Shown piece by piece: positions 50,839 to 57,895 of a stretch of DNA of 64,000 bases. The DNA comes from Oscillatoriaceae cyanobacterium M33_DOE_052 (GTDB lineage: Bacteria; Cyanobacteriota; Cyanobacteriia; Cyanobacteriales; Laspinemataceae): NCBI GenBank assembly GCA_015296065.1, contig DVDU01000071.1, positions 1-64,000 on the forward strand, given 5' to 3'. A program made the translations under genes and the position numbers. Under the pieces are notes generated by a model. The model did no database searches and was not told where the DNA came from. It saw only the letters and a program-made list of their open reading frames with translations. How positions within the stretch are numbered: position 1 is the stretch's first letter; every line of letters begins with the position of its first letter.

Positions 50839-51049
50839 AGCAAGGCACCGGGTAGGGGACAGTATCCCGATTTTACCCCATCCCTGCATTTCAGAAACCG
50901 GGTTTCTTGCTTAAATTTTTGTGAATAAACAGAGATTTTGGGAGAAACCCGGTTTCTTGAACCCCCACCGCGACTCCCAGAAACCGGGTTTCTTGCTTAA
51001 ATTTTTGTGAATAAACAGAGATTTTGGGAGAAACCCGGTTTCTTTCCCC
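50839..51049. repeat. AGAAACCCGGTTTCT palindrome cluster upstream of CHAT
   Basis: Repeated units of CAGAAACCGGGTTTCTTGC-TTAAATTTTTGTGAATAAACAGAG-ATTTTGGGAGAAACCCGGTTTCTT lie at 50888-50965 and 50978-51045, a tandem duplication of about 95 bp. The CHAT promoter must lie here or in the first bases upstream of 50838. Confidence 0.85.
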
Positions 51050-51321
51050 CCCCATCGCGCAGAAACCGCTGGCAAAACATGATAATCCAGAAATTCATTA
51101 ACCGAGTATTGAGCTTCTGTCATCATTACATGCAAGAGGGGTTTCACCTGGGGGATAATCCGGTTTTGTTGCGCTACAATCAAAATCCCTCAAGTGCCAA
51201 TTACATTTAATCCTAACTCTTGCGCCACTTTTCTGGCTTTTCTTTCATCCAATAAACCCCTGGGTTTTTGTTCACTCAGTGCTAAAGCGATCGCCTCTAA
51301 TTTTCCTCCACTAGATGACAT
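51050..51321 (-). pseudogene. Decayed DUF3368 (PIN-like) toxin gene
   Basis: Reading from 51321, the frame MSSSGGKLEAIALALSEQKP...GLLDERKARKVAQELGLN-VIGT stops at a TGA (51192-51190). It then continues in the same frame as GILIVAQQNRIIPQVKPLLH. This matches the DUF3368 core (EAIALA, LLDERxAR, AQELGLxVxGTLGIL, IPxVKPLL). The expected Leu codon of GTLGIL is TGA here. The N-terminal half is missing and the C-terminus runs into an AGAAACCGGGTTTC repeat. This is a clear fossil of a toxin-antitoxin module. Confidence 0.75.
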
Positions 51322-51591
51322 TCAGTTTGTAGAACACTTACCAACCCGATTTTACCCCATCCCCGCGACTGAGAAACCCGGTTTTTTTCTTAAATTTTTG
51401 TGAATAAACAGAGGGACTGCAAGAAACCCGGTTTCTTTACCCCCCAACCAACTCTCATAAACCACCCAGAAACCGCGTTTCCTGCTTAAACCTTAGTGAA
51501 TCAACAGAGAGACTGCGAGAAACCCGATTTCTTGTCCCCCCACCTTCATACTCCGCAGAGAAACCGCGGTTCACCCTGCTACAATGAGAAG
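51322..51591. repeat. AGAAACCCGGTTTC repeats between the pseudogene and the small ORF
   Basis: Copies lie at about 51368-51385, 51421-51436, 51465-51485 (degenerate), 51518-51533 and 51558-51572, separated by the TGAATAAACAGAG linker also present at 50920-51020. No gene is seen. Confidence 0.8.
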
Positions 51592-51744
51592 GTGAATCCA
51601 TCCCTAACCGGTAGCCGGACCATTGAGATTCTCGGTGACATCGCTCAAACTAGCGAGAACACCGAATCGGACTGGCGGCGAGAAATTGCGATCGCGCCCT
51701 CGGAACAGGGATTCAAACTCAATCCCGCCATTACCCATGAGTAA
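51592..51744 (+). CDS. Possible small protein upstream of Uma2
   Basis: 50 residues from a GTG with a GAGAAGG ribosome-binding site (VNPSLTGSRTIEILGDIAQT, DWRREIAIAPSEQGFKLNPA). It ends 5 bp before the Uma2 start, suggesting translational coupling. It is not recognised. The composition is protein-like, with a HIP1-rich segment (GCGATCGCG) in frame. It may be the C-terminal end of an older gene. Confidence 0.4.
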   Translation: MNPSLTGSRTIEILGDIAQTSENTESDWRREIAIAPSEQGFKLNPAITHE

Positions 51745-51749
51745 AAACC

Positions 51750-52361
51750 ATGACTCAGACAATTACAAAACCCATCTCCTTTGATGAATTTGTCGCCTGG
51801 TATCCAGAAAATGCAGCCTGTAAATATGAATTACACAACGGAGCAATTGTCAAAATGCCTTTAGGAACCGGTCAACACTCTAATATTACGGGTTTTATCA
51901 GCTTAAAACTAGGAGTGCAAATTGAGCGTCACGAATTACCTTACTCTATTCCCGGTGATTGCTTGCTAAAACTATTGGAGGATGAATCTGGTTATCAGCC
52001 TGATATTATTGTCCTAGACCGAGAGCAACTAAGTAACGAACCCCGGTGGCAAAAAGAGTCTATCATTACCCTAGGCAGTTCAGTGCGGTTAGTGGTAGAA
52101 GTCGTAAGTACCAATTGGCAGAATGATTATCTGAGAAAAGCGGGGGATTATGAACTAATGGGTATCCCAGAATACTGGATTGTGGACTATCTGGGCTTAG
52201 GCGGTCGGCGCTTCATTGGTAATTCTAAATCACCGACGATTTCGGTTTATCAAATGGTCAATGGCGAGTATGAAGTGAAGCAATTCCGAGATGATGAAAG
52301 AGTCGAGTCCTTGGCTTTCCCGGAATTACAATTAACAGCAGCACAAATTTTTCAAGCATAA
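51750..52361 (+). CDS. Uma2-family PD-(D/E)XK nuclease-like protein
   Basis: 203 residues. Typical features: FDEFVAWYPENAACKYELHN at the N-terminus, GDCLLKLLEDESGYQPDIIV (PDI/V motif with Asp), LVVEVVSTNWQNDYLRKAGD (E-x-V core with Lys) and GIPEYWIVDYLG. Together these make the PD-(D/E)XK-like active site. Uma2 proteins are abundant in cyanobacteria; a function in DNA cleavage is predicted but not established. A second copy, about 30 percent identical by eye, is at 53465. Confidence 0.88.
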   Translation: MTQTITKPISFDEFVAWYPENAACKYELHNGAIVKMPLGTGQHSNITGFISLKLGVQIERHELPYSIPGDCLLKLLEDESGYQPDIIVLDREQLSNEPRWQKESIITLGSSVRLVVEVVSTNWQNDYLRKAGDYELMGIPEYWIVDYLGLGGRRFIGNSKSPTISVYQMVNGEYEVKQFRDDERVESLAFPELQLTAAQIFQA

Positions 52362-52473
52362 TTTTCCCGGAGCGTCCCGATTTGACAAATCCCCCCCACC
52401 CCCAAGCCAAAACGGGATGCTCCCAGGGATACGGATAATTTTTCCCCAAAAAAGCTCTTCTTAGAAATATTAA

Positions 52474-52932
52474 TTAAACTTTCTTGGAGGTCAAAACCAA
52501 CCGCAGTTTAGCATGAATCAAACTCAACTCGGCCAAACCTAAATCCACACTCCCTTCCACCACAATCCCCGTGTGCAGTAGCCGGTCTAATAATTCGACA
52601 ATGGACGGATTGCCAGAAGGTTCCCCCGGATAGTACCCCCCATCTTTAGGCAATAAAGTCCCAAAATCACCCAAATCAGCATTTAAATCCGCCGGGTCAA
52701 TTTCAAATATATCACACATTTTCATCACTTGCTCTTCCAATTGGCGGAGACTTTCCGCTGCTCTTTCCAACTCCTCCTCACTGAGAAGATTAGCATCCAT
52801 ATGGCGAATTACCTGGGCTTCCATCAGTTGCCGCACCAATTCAATTAATGTCAGCAATAGCGGCGCCAGACCGGCATCTTTATGACTAGGTTTCGGTTGA
52901 GTGATAGAATTAGGAATAGTATCATCAGTCAT
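52474..52932 (-). CDS. gvpK: Gas vesicle protein GvpK
   Basis: 152 residues from the ATG at 52932 (MTDDTIPNS). A longer frame to 53022 overlaps the zinc-finger gene and is unlikely. The core LLLTLIELVRQLMEAQVIRH, LSEEELERAAESLRQLEEQV and CDIFEIDPADLNADLGD is the GvpK domain. The C-terminal third (IVELLDRLLHTGIVVEGSVD) resembles GvpA/J, as usual in cyanobacterial GvpK. It is required for gas vesicle assembly. The start codon overlaps the stop of the upstream CXXCXGXG gene (ATGA). A Uma2/VapBC insert separates it from the rest of the cluster. Confidence 0.9.
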   Translation of the reverse strand: MTDDTIPNSITQPKPSHKDAGLAPLLLTLIELVRQLMEAQVIRHMDANLLSEEELERAAESLRQLEEQVMKMCDIFEIDPADLNADLGDFGTLLPKDGGYYPGEPSGNPSIVELLDRLLHTGIVVEGSVDLGLAELSLIHAKLRLVLTSKKV

Positions 52933-53261
52933 GGGGTAAACTGAACTCCAGAACCGTGACAGGGGATGCAGTAGAAACCCAAATTGCCCGGAGCCGTACC
53001 ACTGCCCAAACAGTGAGGACATTTGGCAGCTTTAGGGGAGCGGTGGTGAACACCTTTACCCCTACAGGCGAGACAGGGGTTGCGAGTGCCTGTGGGGGAG
53101 ACGCCGCTACCGCGACAATGGGCGCATTTCACCAGCGGCGGTGTGAGGTGATGGCATTTTTTGCCGTGGCAAGCGGGACAGGTGGAAAGAGCGGACATCA
53201 CGCGGAACCTGTCTTTACCGGTGCCTCTACAATAGGCGCAGGGTTGGATTTGCTGGCTCAT
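52929..53261 (-). CDS. Six-fold CXXCXGXG zinc-finger protein in the gas vesicle cluster
   Basis: 110 residues containing six C-x2-C-x-G-x-G-type motifs: CAYCRGTG, CPACHGKK, CAHCRGSG, CLACRGKG, CPHCLGSG, CIPCHGSG. This is the zinc-binding module of DnaJ, duplicated and standing alone without a J domain, so three zinc sites are likely. Such modules hold unfolded proteins. It overlaps gvpK by 4 bp, implying translational coupling and a job in gas vesicle assembly, probably as a chaperone (inference). It sits where other cyanobacterial clusters carry a small gene between gvpJ and gvpK. Confidence 0.85.
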   Translation of the reverse strand: MSQQIQPCAYCRGTGKDRFRVMSALSTCPACHGKKCHHLTPPLVKCAHCRGSGVSPTGTRNPCLACRGKGVHHRSPKAAKCPHCLGSGTAPGNLGFYCIPCHGSGVQFTP

Positions 53262-53360
53262 AGCCGATAATATGGTACTGGGATAAATCTATTATGCCAG
53301 TTTGTATGCCCAAAGCCTTGTCCTAGAAAATAACTGCTATAATTCATCACTAGAGCCAAA

Positions 53361-53464
53361 TTTATGTTTTGTCCCTTGTCCCTTGTCCCTTGTCCCTTGT
53401 CGCTTATCACACAACAAAGGACAAATGACCAATGACCAATGACCAATGACAATTTATCAGAGGA
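53361..53464. repeat. GTCCCTTGTCCCTTGTC / GGACAAATGACCAATGACC repeats
   Basis: Four GTCCCTT units (53367-53400) face four GACCAAT units (53420-53450), so the block can fold back on itself. A similar block lies at 54820-54905. The Uma2 and VapBC genes lie between them. Confidence 0.9.
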
Positions 53465-54094
53465 ATGGCAGCGATGACCAATATATTAACTAAACCCAAC
53501 GAAGTAACACCGGAAATCATGTCCTTAGAGGACTTTATCAACTATGATGATGGTACAGATGCTCGGTATGAACTAGAGGATGGGAGATTGCTGTATATGC
53601 CAAGCGAAAGCGAGATAAATCGACGGATTGCGTGTTTTTTGTTTGTATATTTTGCCCAACTGGGAATTCCCTTTTCTCGGTTAACCATGAAAACAGAGGT
53701 GGCGGTGATGGGGACGCGGACAACGGTGCGTGTTCCCGATTTGATGGTAATGACAGAGGAATTAGCCCAAGCGATGCAGGGAGCGACTCGCTCCATTGTC
53801 ATGTCAGATATGCCCCCGCCGCAGTTAGTGGTAGAAGTAGTCAGCCCGGGACAGAAAAATGAGGAGCGAGATTATCGCTACAAACGCTCCCAATATCAAG
53901 CGCGAGGAATTGCCGAATATTGGATTATTGACCCGATGCAGCAGCGGATTACGGTATTGCATCTAGTGGCGGGACTTTATGAGGAGGTAGTGTTTACCGC
54001 TGAGGAGCCGATCGCCTCCCCTCTCTTAGCCGAATTAGGTCAACAATCACCTTTAACTGCAGCCCAAGTATTGCAGGTAGGGACAAGTGCCTAA
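53465..54094 (+). CDS. Uma2-family PD-(D/E)XK nuclease-like protein
   Basis: 209 residues. Features: YDDGTDARYELEDGRLLYMP, MKTEVAVMGTRTTVRVPDLM (PDL, Asp), LVVEVVSPGQKNEERDYRYK (E-x-V with Lys) and GIAEYWIIDPMQQRITVLHL. It is a distant relative of the copy at 51750. It lies inside the gas vesicle cluster on the opposite strand to the gvp genes, so it interrupts their transcription unit. Several ATGs are close together at the start (53465, 53474). Confidence 0.88.
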   Translation: MAAMTNILTKPNEVTPEIMSLEDFINYDDGTDARYELEDGRLLYMPSESEINRRIACFLFVYFAQLGIPFSRLTMKTEVAVMGTRTTVRVPDLMVMTEELAQAMQGATRSIVMSDMPPPQLVVEVVSPGQKNEERDYRYKRSQYQARGIAEYWIIDPMQQRITVLHLVAGLYEEVVFTAEEPIASPLLAELGQQSPLTAAQVLQVGTSA

Positions 54095-54148
54095 AATTCT
54101 TTTTTAGTAAAAGCGTCGCTCTTGACCGACCACGATCTCATTTATCAC

Positions 54149-54535
54149 CTACTTATCAAATGGGTTCACTAAAATCAGCCCATCAATACGCTTAAAATCA
54201 GCAACATTCCGAGTCACCAGTTGGCATCCTTCATTTAAAGCGCAAGCAGCTACTAGAGCATCCGCCAGCTTGACACGGTTTCGGCGAATTTCAGTAGCAC
54301 AATCTAGCACTGATTCCGTAAGCGATACAGATCTGAGTATTCGCAAAAACTCTCGCATTTCATTTTCTTGATGTTTTGTCAATCCAGGGTAGCATAGCAA
54401 CTCCACCCAAGTCAGGGGGCAGTAAAATCCCCTAGATGCCCCCGTTTGAATTTCGTCAAAAATCGGTCGCAAAACCGGCTCACCGTTGAAGTAATAAATC
54501 AGGATATTGGTGTCAAACAAATATTTACTAATCAT
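54149..54535 (-). CDS. VapC-type PIN-domain toxin
   Basis: 128 residues. PIN features: LFDTNILIYYFNGE (first Asp), WVELLCYPGL (Glu), KLADALVAACAL (Asp) and LVTRNVADFKRI (last Asp). These are the four acidic residues of an Mg2+-dependent endoribonuclease that cleaves tRNA or rRNA in known members. The start overlaps the antitoxin stop by 8 bp. Complete. It is part of the insert in the gas vesicle cluster. Confidence 0.88.
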   Translation of the reverse strand: MISKYLFDTNILIYYFNGEPVLRPIFDEIQTGASRGFYCPLTWVELLCYPGLTKHQENEMREFLRILRSVSLTESVLDCATEIRRNRVKLADALVAACALNEGCQLVTRNVADFKRIDGLILVNPFDK

Positions 54536-54758
54536 CCCATTCTCTTCGGATTTCTTGCTGAAACTCTAAAGCATCTACACGCTTGGGCAAAAATCCAAAC
54601 CATTTGTCTAAATTTGGCGCTGGCAATTCTCCGGTTGGGTGCAGAGGTTCTGCTCTGACACGCCGCCGCACCATTGCCGCCAACTCTTCTAAAAGCTGTA
54701 GTTGTTCTTCTGGGTTCAGTGTTTCAACCTGACGGCGTACCTCTTGATAACTAGACAT
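54528..54758 (-). CDS. Antitoxin paired with VapC
   Basis: 76 residues (YQEVRRQVETLNPEEQLQLL, AMVRRRVRAEPLHPTGELPA, DALEFQQEIRREWDD). The N-terminal LNPEEQLQLLEEL motif is common in cyanobacterial antitoxins of VapC partners. The acidic C-terminus probably neutralises the toxin. It overlaps the toxin gene by 8 bp. Confidence 0.8.
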   Translation of the reverse strand: MSSYQEVRRQVETLNPEEQLQLLEELAAMVRRRVRAEPLHPTGELPAPNLDKWFGFLPKRVDALEFQQEIRREWDD

Positions 54759-54819
54759 AGACTGGCAATGTAATTCTGGTTAATTTTAATATATGCGAAG
54801 CACCGCCCACCTGTCAAGG

Positions 54820-54905
54820 ATTTGTCATTGGTCATTGGTGATTGTTCATTCGTCTGAATAAAAAGTTACCAATGACAAATGACCAAGGACAAATGTTACT
54901 TGTCC
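54820..54905. repeat. GTCATTGGTCATTGG / ACCAATGACAAATGACC inverted repeats
   Basis: Units matching the block at 53361-53464 lie directly after the gvpJ stop and before the VapB promoter region. Together the two blocks bracket the inserted genes. Confidence 0.85.
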
Positions 54906-54915
54906 CTATTCACGC

Positions 54916-55263
54916 TTACCCCCCATCACCAGAGACTGTTTCTCCCGCATTGAGAGCTTTCAGAGCCCGCACTTCTTCGCGCAAACTCTCCACCTGTTGT
55001 AATAACTGCTGATTAGACTGCATTAACTGGGAGGCTTGAGAGTTTAAGTAAGGGTCACTTTCCCACCAATTAATCCCGATTTCTTTGGCTTTATCTACAG
55101 AAGAAATCAGTAAGCGGATGCGAATAGTCAGGAGTTCCGTAGAACCCACAGAGACGCTGATATCGCCAGCGATGACGATACCTTTATCTAATACTCTTTC
55201 CAGGATATCAGCGAGGGTCGAACCTTGGGTGGAGGTGGCGATTTGACTATGTTGGGGTGGCAT
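54916..55263 (-). CDS. gvpJ: Gas vesicle protein GvpJ
   Basis: 115 residues. The GvpA-like core (TLADILERVLDKGIVIAGDI, STELLTIRIRLLISSVDKAK) is followed by a longer, charged helical C-terminus (QLLQQVESLREEVRALKAL), which distinguishes GvpJ from GvpA. It is a minor component needed for assembly. Only 2 bp separate it from the upstream gvpN stop, so the two are co-transcribed. Confidence 0.9.
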   Translation of the reverse strand: MPPQHSQIATSTQGSTLADILERVLDKGIVIAGDISVSVGSTELLTIRIRLLISSVDKAKEIGINWWESDPYLNSQASQLMQSNQQLLQQVESLREEVRALKALNAGETVSGDGG

Positions 55264-55265
55264 GG

Positions 55266-56486
55266 TTATGATGAGGAATCAGGAGTAGCTGTAGGAGGGG
55301 ACGCCTGTAGTTGTTTTTGGGCGATATAAAGCCGATCGTCTCGCTGCATCAGCATCCCCTTTTTGATGAGCGATCGCAGGGCATCGATCGCCTCCACACG
55401 GTTAATATTCAAAGCCGCCTGAATTTCCGACACCCGCACCCCCTGAGACTGCTTAATATAAGCCAAAACTTCCTCCTCATAAGGGATAAAAGCAGTATCC
55501 TTCCCATTTTCCGGTTGCGGTTGGCTTGGCTCTTTCTCCGTCGCCAAAATTTCCGCCAGAATTTTCCGCGCCGTGACTAAATTTAAATTACTCCGCGATA
55601 ACACCACATCAGCGAAAATATCCCGAAATTCCTCATTAGCCACATCCACCGGAATCGCGTGTTCCCGGCAAACTTTAGCAATCGTGATGCAAGAGCGGAG
55701 GGTAGAAGAAAAATGCAGCAAAGACACAGCATTTCTGGAACTGAGATTTGATGCCTGTAAATGCCCGTTACCATTAGCTGCCAACAGCGCCATTGTCCGC
55801 TCGCGAAAATCCCGCACCAACTGCACAATCTTCAACCCCTGAGTGCGATCGATGCCAGTTTTCTGCATCAAAATTTCCAACTGCGTCACCCCATCCGGTT
55901 CCGGCATATTAATCGTCACCAACCGGTCCATCAGAGCATCTTGAGTATCATGTACCCCCGAATATTCCTCTGGATTAGAAGTAAAAATCGCTCGAAAATT
56001 AGGATGCACCCGGACATATTCCGACTTTTGGCCATTATGGGGAGGCAAAACCAGCAATTTCTCTTCTAAAGCCGAAAGCAAAACATTATTTACCTCTGGA
56101 CGCGAGCGATTAAACTCGTCATAAACCAGGGTAAAACCTTCCTTGCAGGCCAGAGTTAGGCGAGAATCCACCCAATTATGCCGCAATTCATCTTCCACTT
56201 TCACCACATTGTGAATAAAATTATCCACCACTTTTTTGCGCGTATAACCAGCACTCCGACCGATTAAATCGCCACTTTTCAGCTCGCTATCCCCAAAAAT
56301 CAGCATCATCGGACGCTCCAAAAGGTCTGCCAAATGGAGAGCGAGAGTAGTTTTCCCCGTGCCTGCCGGTCCGCGCAGGTGGACGGAAAAGCCAGATTGC
56401 AGGTAGCGCAAGGCGCGGGCCGCCGTTTGCGCCACCTGGGGCGTATTCACGAAGCCTCGGGGACTGGCTCGCAGCACAGTAGTCAT
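55266..56486 (-). CDS. gvpN: GvpN AAA+ ATPase with C-terminal winged-helix-like domain
   Basis: 406 residues. The N-terminal 300 residues are MoxR-type AAA+: Walker [19 protein letters not shown] (near residue 40), Walker [15 protein letters not shown], sensor segment [19 protein letters not shown]. GvpN is an assembly ATPase of gas vesicles. Residues 340-400 form an extra domain, [20 protein letters not shown] then [16 protein letters not shown], which is also at the C-terminus of GvpC here. It looks like a winged helix. It lies between gvpC (24-bp gap) and gvpJ. Confidence 0.9.
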   Translation of the reverse strand: MTTVLRASPRGFVNTPQVAQTAARALRYLQSGFSVHLRGPAGTGKTTLALHLADLLERPMMLIFGDSELKSGDLIGRSAGYTRKKVVDNFIHNVVKVEDELRHNWVDSRLTLACKEGFTLVYDEFNRSRPEVNNVLLSALEEKLLVLPPHNGQKSEYVRVHPNFRAIFTSNPEEYSGVHDTQDALMDRLVTINMPEPDGVTQLEILMQKTGIDRTQGLKIVQLVRDFRERTMALLAANGNGHLQASNLSSRNAVSLLHFSSTLRSCITIAKVCREHAIPVDVANEEFRDIFADVVLSRSNLNLVTARKILAEILATEKEPSQPQPENGKDTAFIPYEEEVLAYIKQSQGVRVSEIQAALNINRVEAIDALRSLIKKGMLMQRDDRLYIAQKQLQASPPTATPDSSS

Positions 56487-56510
56487 TTAGGTTGGTTCTG
56501 GTGACGAGAA

Positions 56511-57608
56511 TTAATTCAAAATTTTATCCACGGGGATATACAGCCGATCGCGCTGGGCAATCAACTCTTTTTTCATCAAAGAGCGTAGCGCATCCACCGT
56601 TTGCACCCGGTTGAGTTGCAAACTGTCCTCAATTTCCCGCAGTCTTGCCCCTTGGGTATCCTTAATATAGGCATACACCTGTTCCTCGTGAGGAACCCTC
56701 ACCCCCGTCCCCTCTCCCACCAGGGGGGGAGAGGGGGGCACCGGTGAGGGCGGCGGTGGCGGTGGGGCCACAGTCTTTGGCGGTGGCGCCGGTGGTGGGG
56801 CCTTTAGTGTTGGTGGTGGGGCCACAGTCTTGGCGGGAGCGGGAGCAGTAGCCACAGTAGGCTGAGCAGGGGATAAAGCACTACCCCAAACCTCTTGTCT
56901 CAGGTTTTGGGCGTACTCACGCAAGTGCAATTTCAACGCCTCCAACTGGGCTTGCAATTCCTGCATCGTGGCTTGACGATCGGAGCGTGTTGCTTGTAAA
57001 TCTTGGCGCAATTGTCGCCCGCGAGCTTCGGCGAGCAACTCCAATTCTTGCAGGTATTCTCGCACGTCCGCGTGCAGTTCGGTCACAAATGCCGCTAAAT
57101 CCCGTTGTAGTTCTACTTTAGTAGCAGCCTGTTGCTGCTGCCATTGTTGGCGGTTAGCGGCGACAGTAGTTTTTAGTTGGGCGTGAAAGTCTGCCAAGTC
57201 AGCAGCAAGATGTTCTGCCATCAGGGAGCGATCGCGCTGCGTAGCCGTCAGAAACTGCGCCGTTTGTTGCGCCAGAGTCTGCGCAAACTCAGCCAGTTGC
57301 TGCGCCTGTTGTTCGCCTTGGCGGTAACGTTCCGAGCGAGTATCCTGCAAAAAAGCCGCCATTGCTTGCTGTCGCTCACTGGTGAGCTGCTGGCGAGCCA
57401 CAGCCGCCGCCGCACTCTGACGCGCCAAATGCTGACGCTGTTGGCGGAGTCGATCGGTAAATTCGTCTAATTGAGCGCGCACCTGCGCCGCCGTATCTTG
57501 GCGCACCGCCTGCAGCGATCGCAACTCGCCCCCCACCTGCTGCTGACGGGAGCGCGTTAGCTCAATGCGCCGGTGTCGTTGCGCCACCCATTGATCATAA
57601 AGAGCCAT
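56511..57608 (-). CDS. gvpC: GvpC gas vesicle shell protein with a C-terminal winged-helix-like domain
   Basis: 365 residues. GvpC wraps the outside of the gas vesicle and stiffens it. Residues about 20-245 are Gln/Ala/Arg-rich helices with repeats of about 33 residues (RQQQVGGELRSLQAVRQDTA, LAEFAQTLAQQTAQFLTATQ, LAADLADFHAQLKTTVAANR). An Ala/Pro-rich linker follows (APPPTLKAPPPAPPPK), interrupted by a translated palindromic repeat (PPSPPLVGEGTGVRVPH). Residues 310-362 resemble the C-terminal domain of GvpN (NRVQTVDALRSLMKKE). A GvpC carrying a folded domain is unusual. The ribosome-binding site is AAGAGGAGAG. Confidence 0.88.
   Translation of the reverse strand: MALYDQWVAQRHRRIELTRSRQQQVGGELRSLQAVRQDTAAQVRAQLDEFTDRLRQQRQHLARQSAAAAVARQQLTSERQQAMAAFLQDTRSERYRQGEQQAQQLAEFAQTLAQQTAQFLTATQRDRSLMAEHLAADLADFHAQLKTTVAANRQQWQQQQAATKVELQRDLAAFVTELHADVREYLQELELLAEARGRQLRQDLQATRSDRQATMQELQAQLEALKLHLREYAQNLRQEVWGSALSPAQPTVATAPAPAKTVAPPPTLKAPPPAPPPKTVAPPPPPPSPVPPSPPLVGEGTGVRVPHEEQVYAYIKDTQGARLREIEDSLQLNRVQTVDALRSLMKKELIAQRDRLYIPVDKILN
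56695..56745. repeat. CCTCACCCCCGTCCCCTCTCCC palindrome inside gvpC
   Basis: CCCTCACCCCCGTCCCCTCTCCC and the complementary GGGGGGGAGAGGGGG lie in the linker between the helical repeats and the C-terminal domain. It is the same family as in the CHAT gene at 48500-48545. Confidence 0.85.
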
Positions 57609-57633
57609 AACTGAACTCTCCTCTTAGGTTGGG

Positions 57634-57664
57634 TGTAGAAATGCGTTCTTAACGCATCTCTACA
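57634..57664 (-). promoter_or_regulatory. Hairpin between gvpA and gvpC
   Basis: TGTAGAAATGCGTT (57634-57647) and AACGCATCTCTACA (57651-57664) form a 14-bp stem with one G-U wobble (on the minus-strand transcript) around a 3-nt loop. No U-tract follows, so it is more likely an mRNA processing or stability element. It would favour gvpA transcript over downstream genes, matching the large excess of GvpA in gas vesicles (inference). Confidence 0.7.
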
Positions 57665-57676
57665 GCAAATTCGGGC

Positions 57677-57895
57677 TTAGGCAGCGGGAACAGCCGCTTG
57701 GGAAGTCAAGCCTACGGCTTCCGCATACTTCAGGTAAGTTTCCACAGAAGCGATGACGATGCGAGCTTCTACAGCTAGCAGCTCGATCCCCACCAAGGAA
57801 ACCCGCACCCAAGCATCAATCACGATGCCTTTGTCCAAGATGCGATCGACCACTTCCGCCAAGCTCGAAGAAGAGTTTACTTTTTCAACAGCCAT
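57677..57895 (-). CDS. gvpA: Gas vesicle structural protein GvpA
   Basis: 72 residues from the ATG at 57895 ([20 protein letters not shown]). An upstream ATG at 57919 is less likely because GvpA is conserved at about 71 residues from MAVEK. The rest is canonical: [20 protein letters not shown] and [20 protein letters not shown]. GvpA forms the ribbed gas vesicle wall. A ribosome-binding site (GGGAG) lies 9 nt upstream. It is the first gene of the minus-strand gvp run. Only one gvpA is in the window; cyanobacteria often have several tandem copies. Confidence 0.95.
   Translation of the reverse strand: MAVEKVNSSSSLAEVVDRILDKGIVIDAWVRVSLVGIELLAVEARIVIASVETYLKYAEAVGLTSQAAVPAA

Noticed and set aside
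52933-53022. N-terminal extension of GvpK to 53022
   Set aside because: It would overlap most of the zinc-finger gene's C-terminus and lacks GvpK-like sequence. The ATGA overlap supports the start at 52932.
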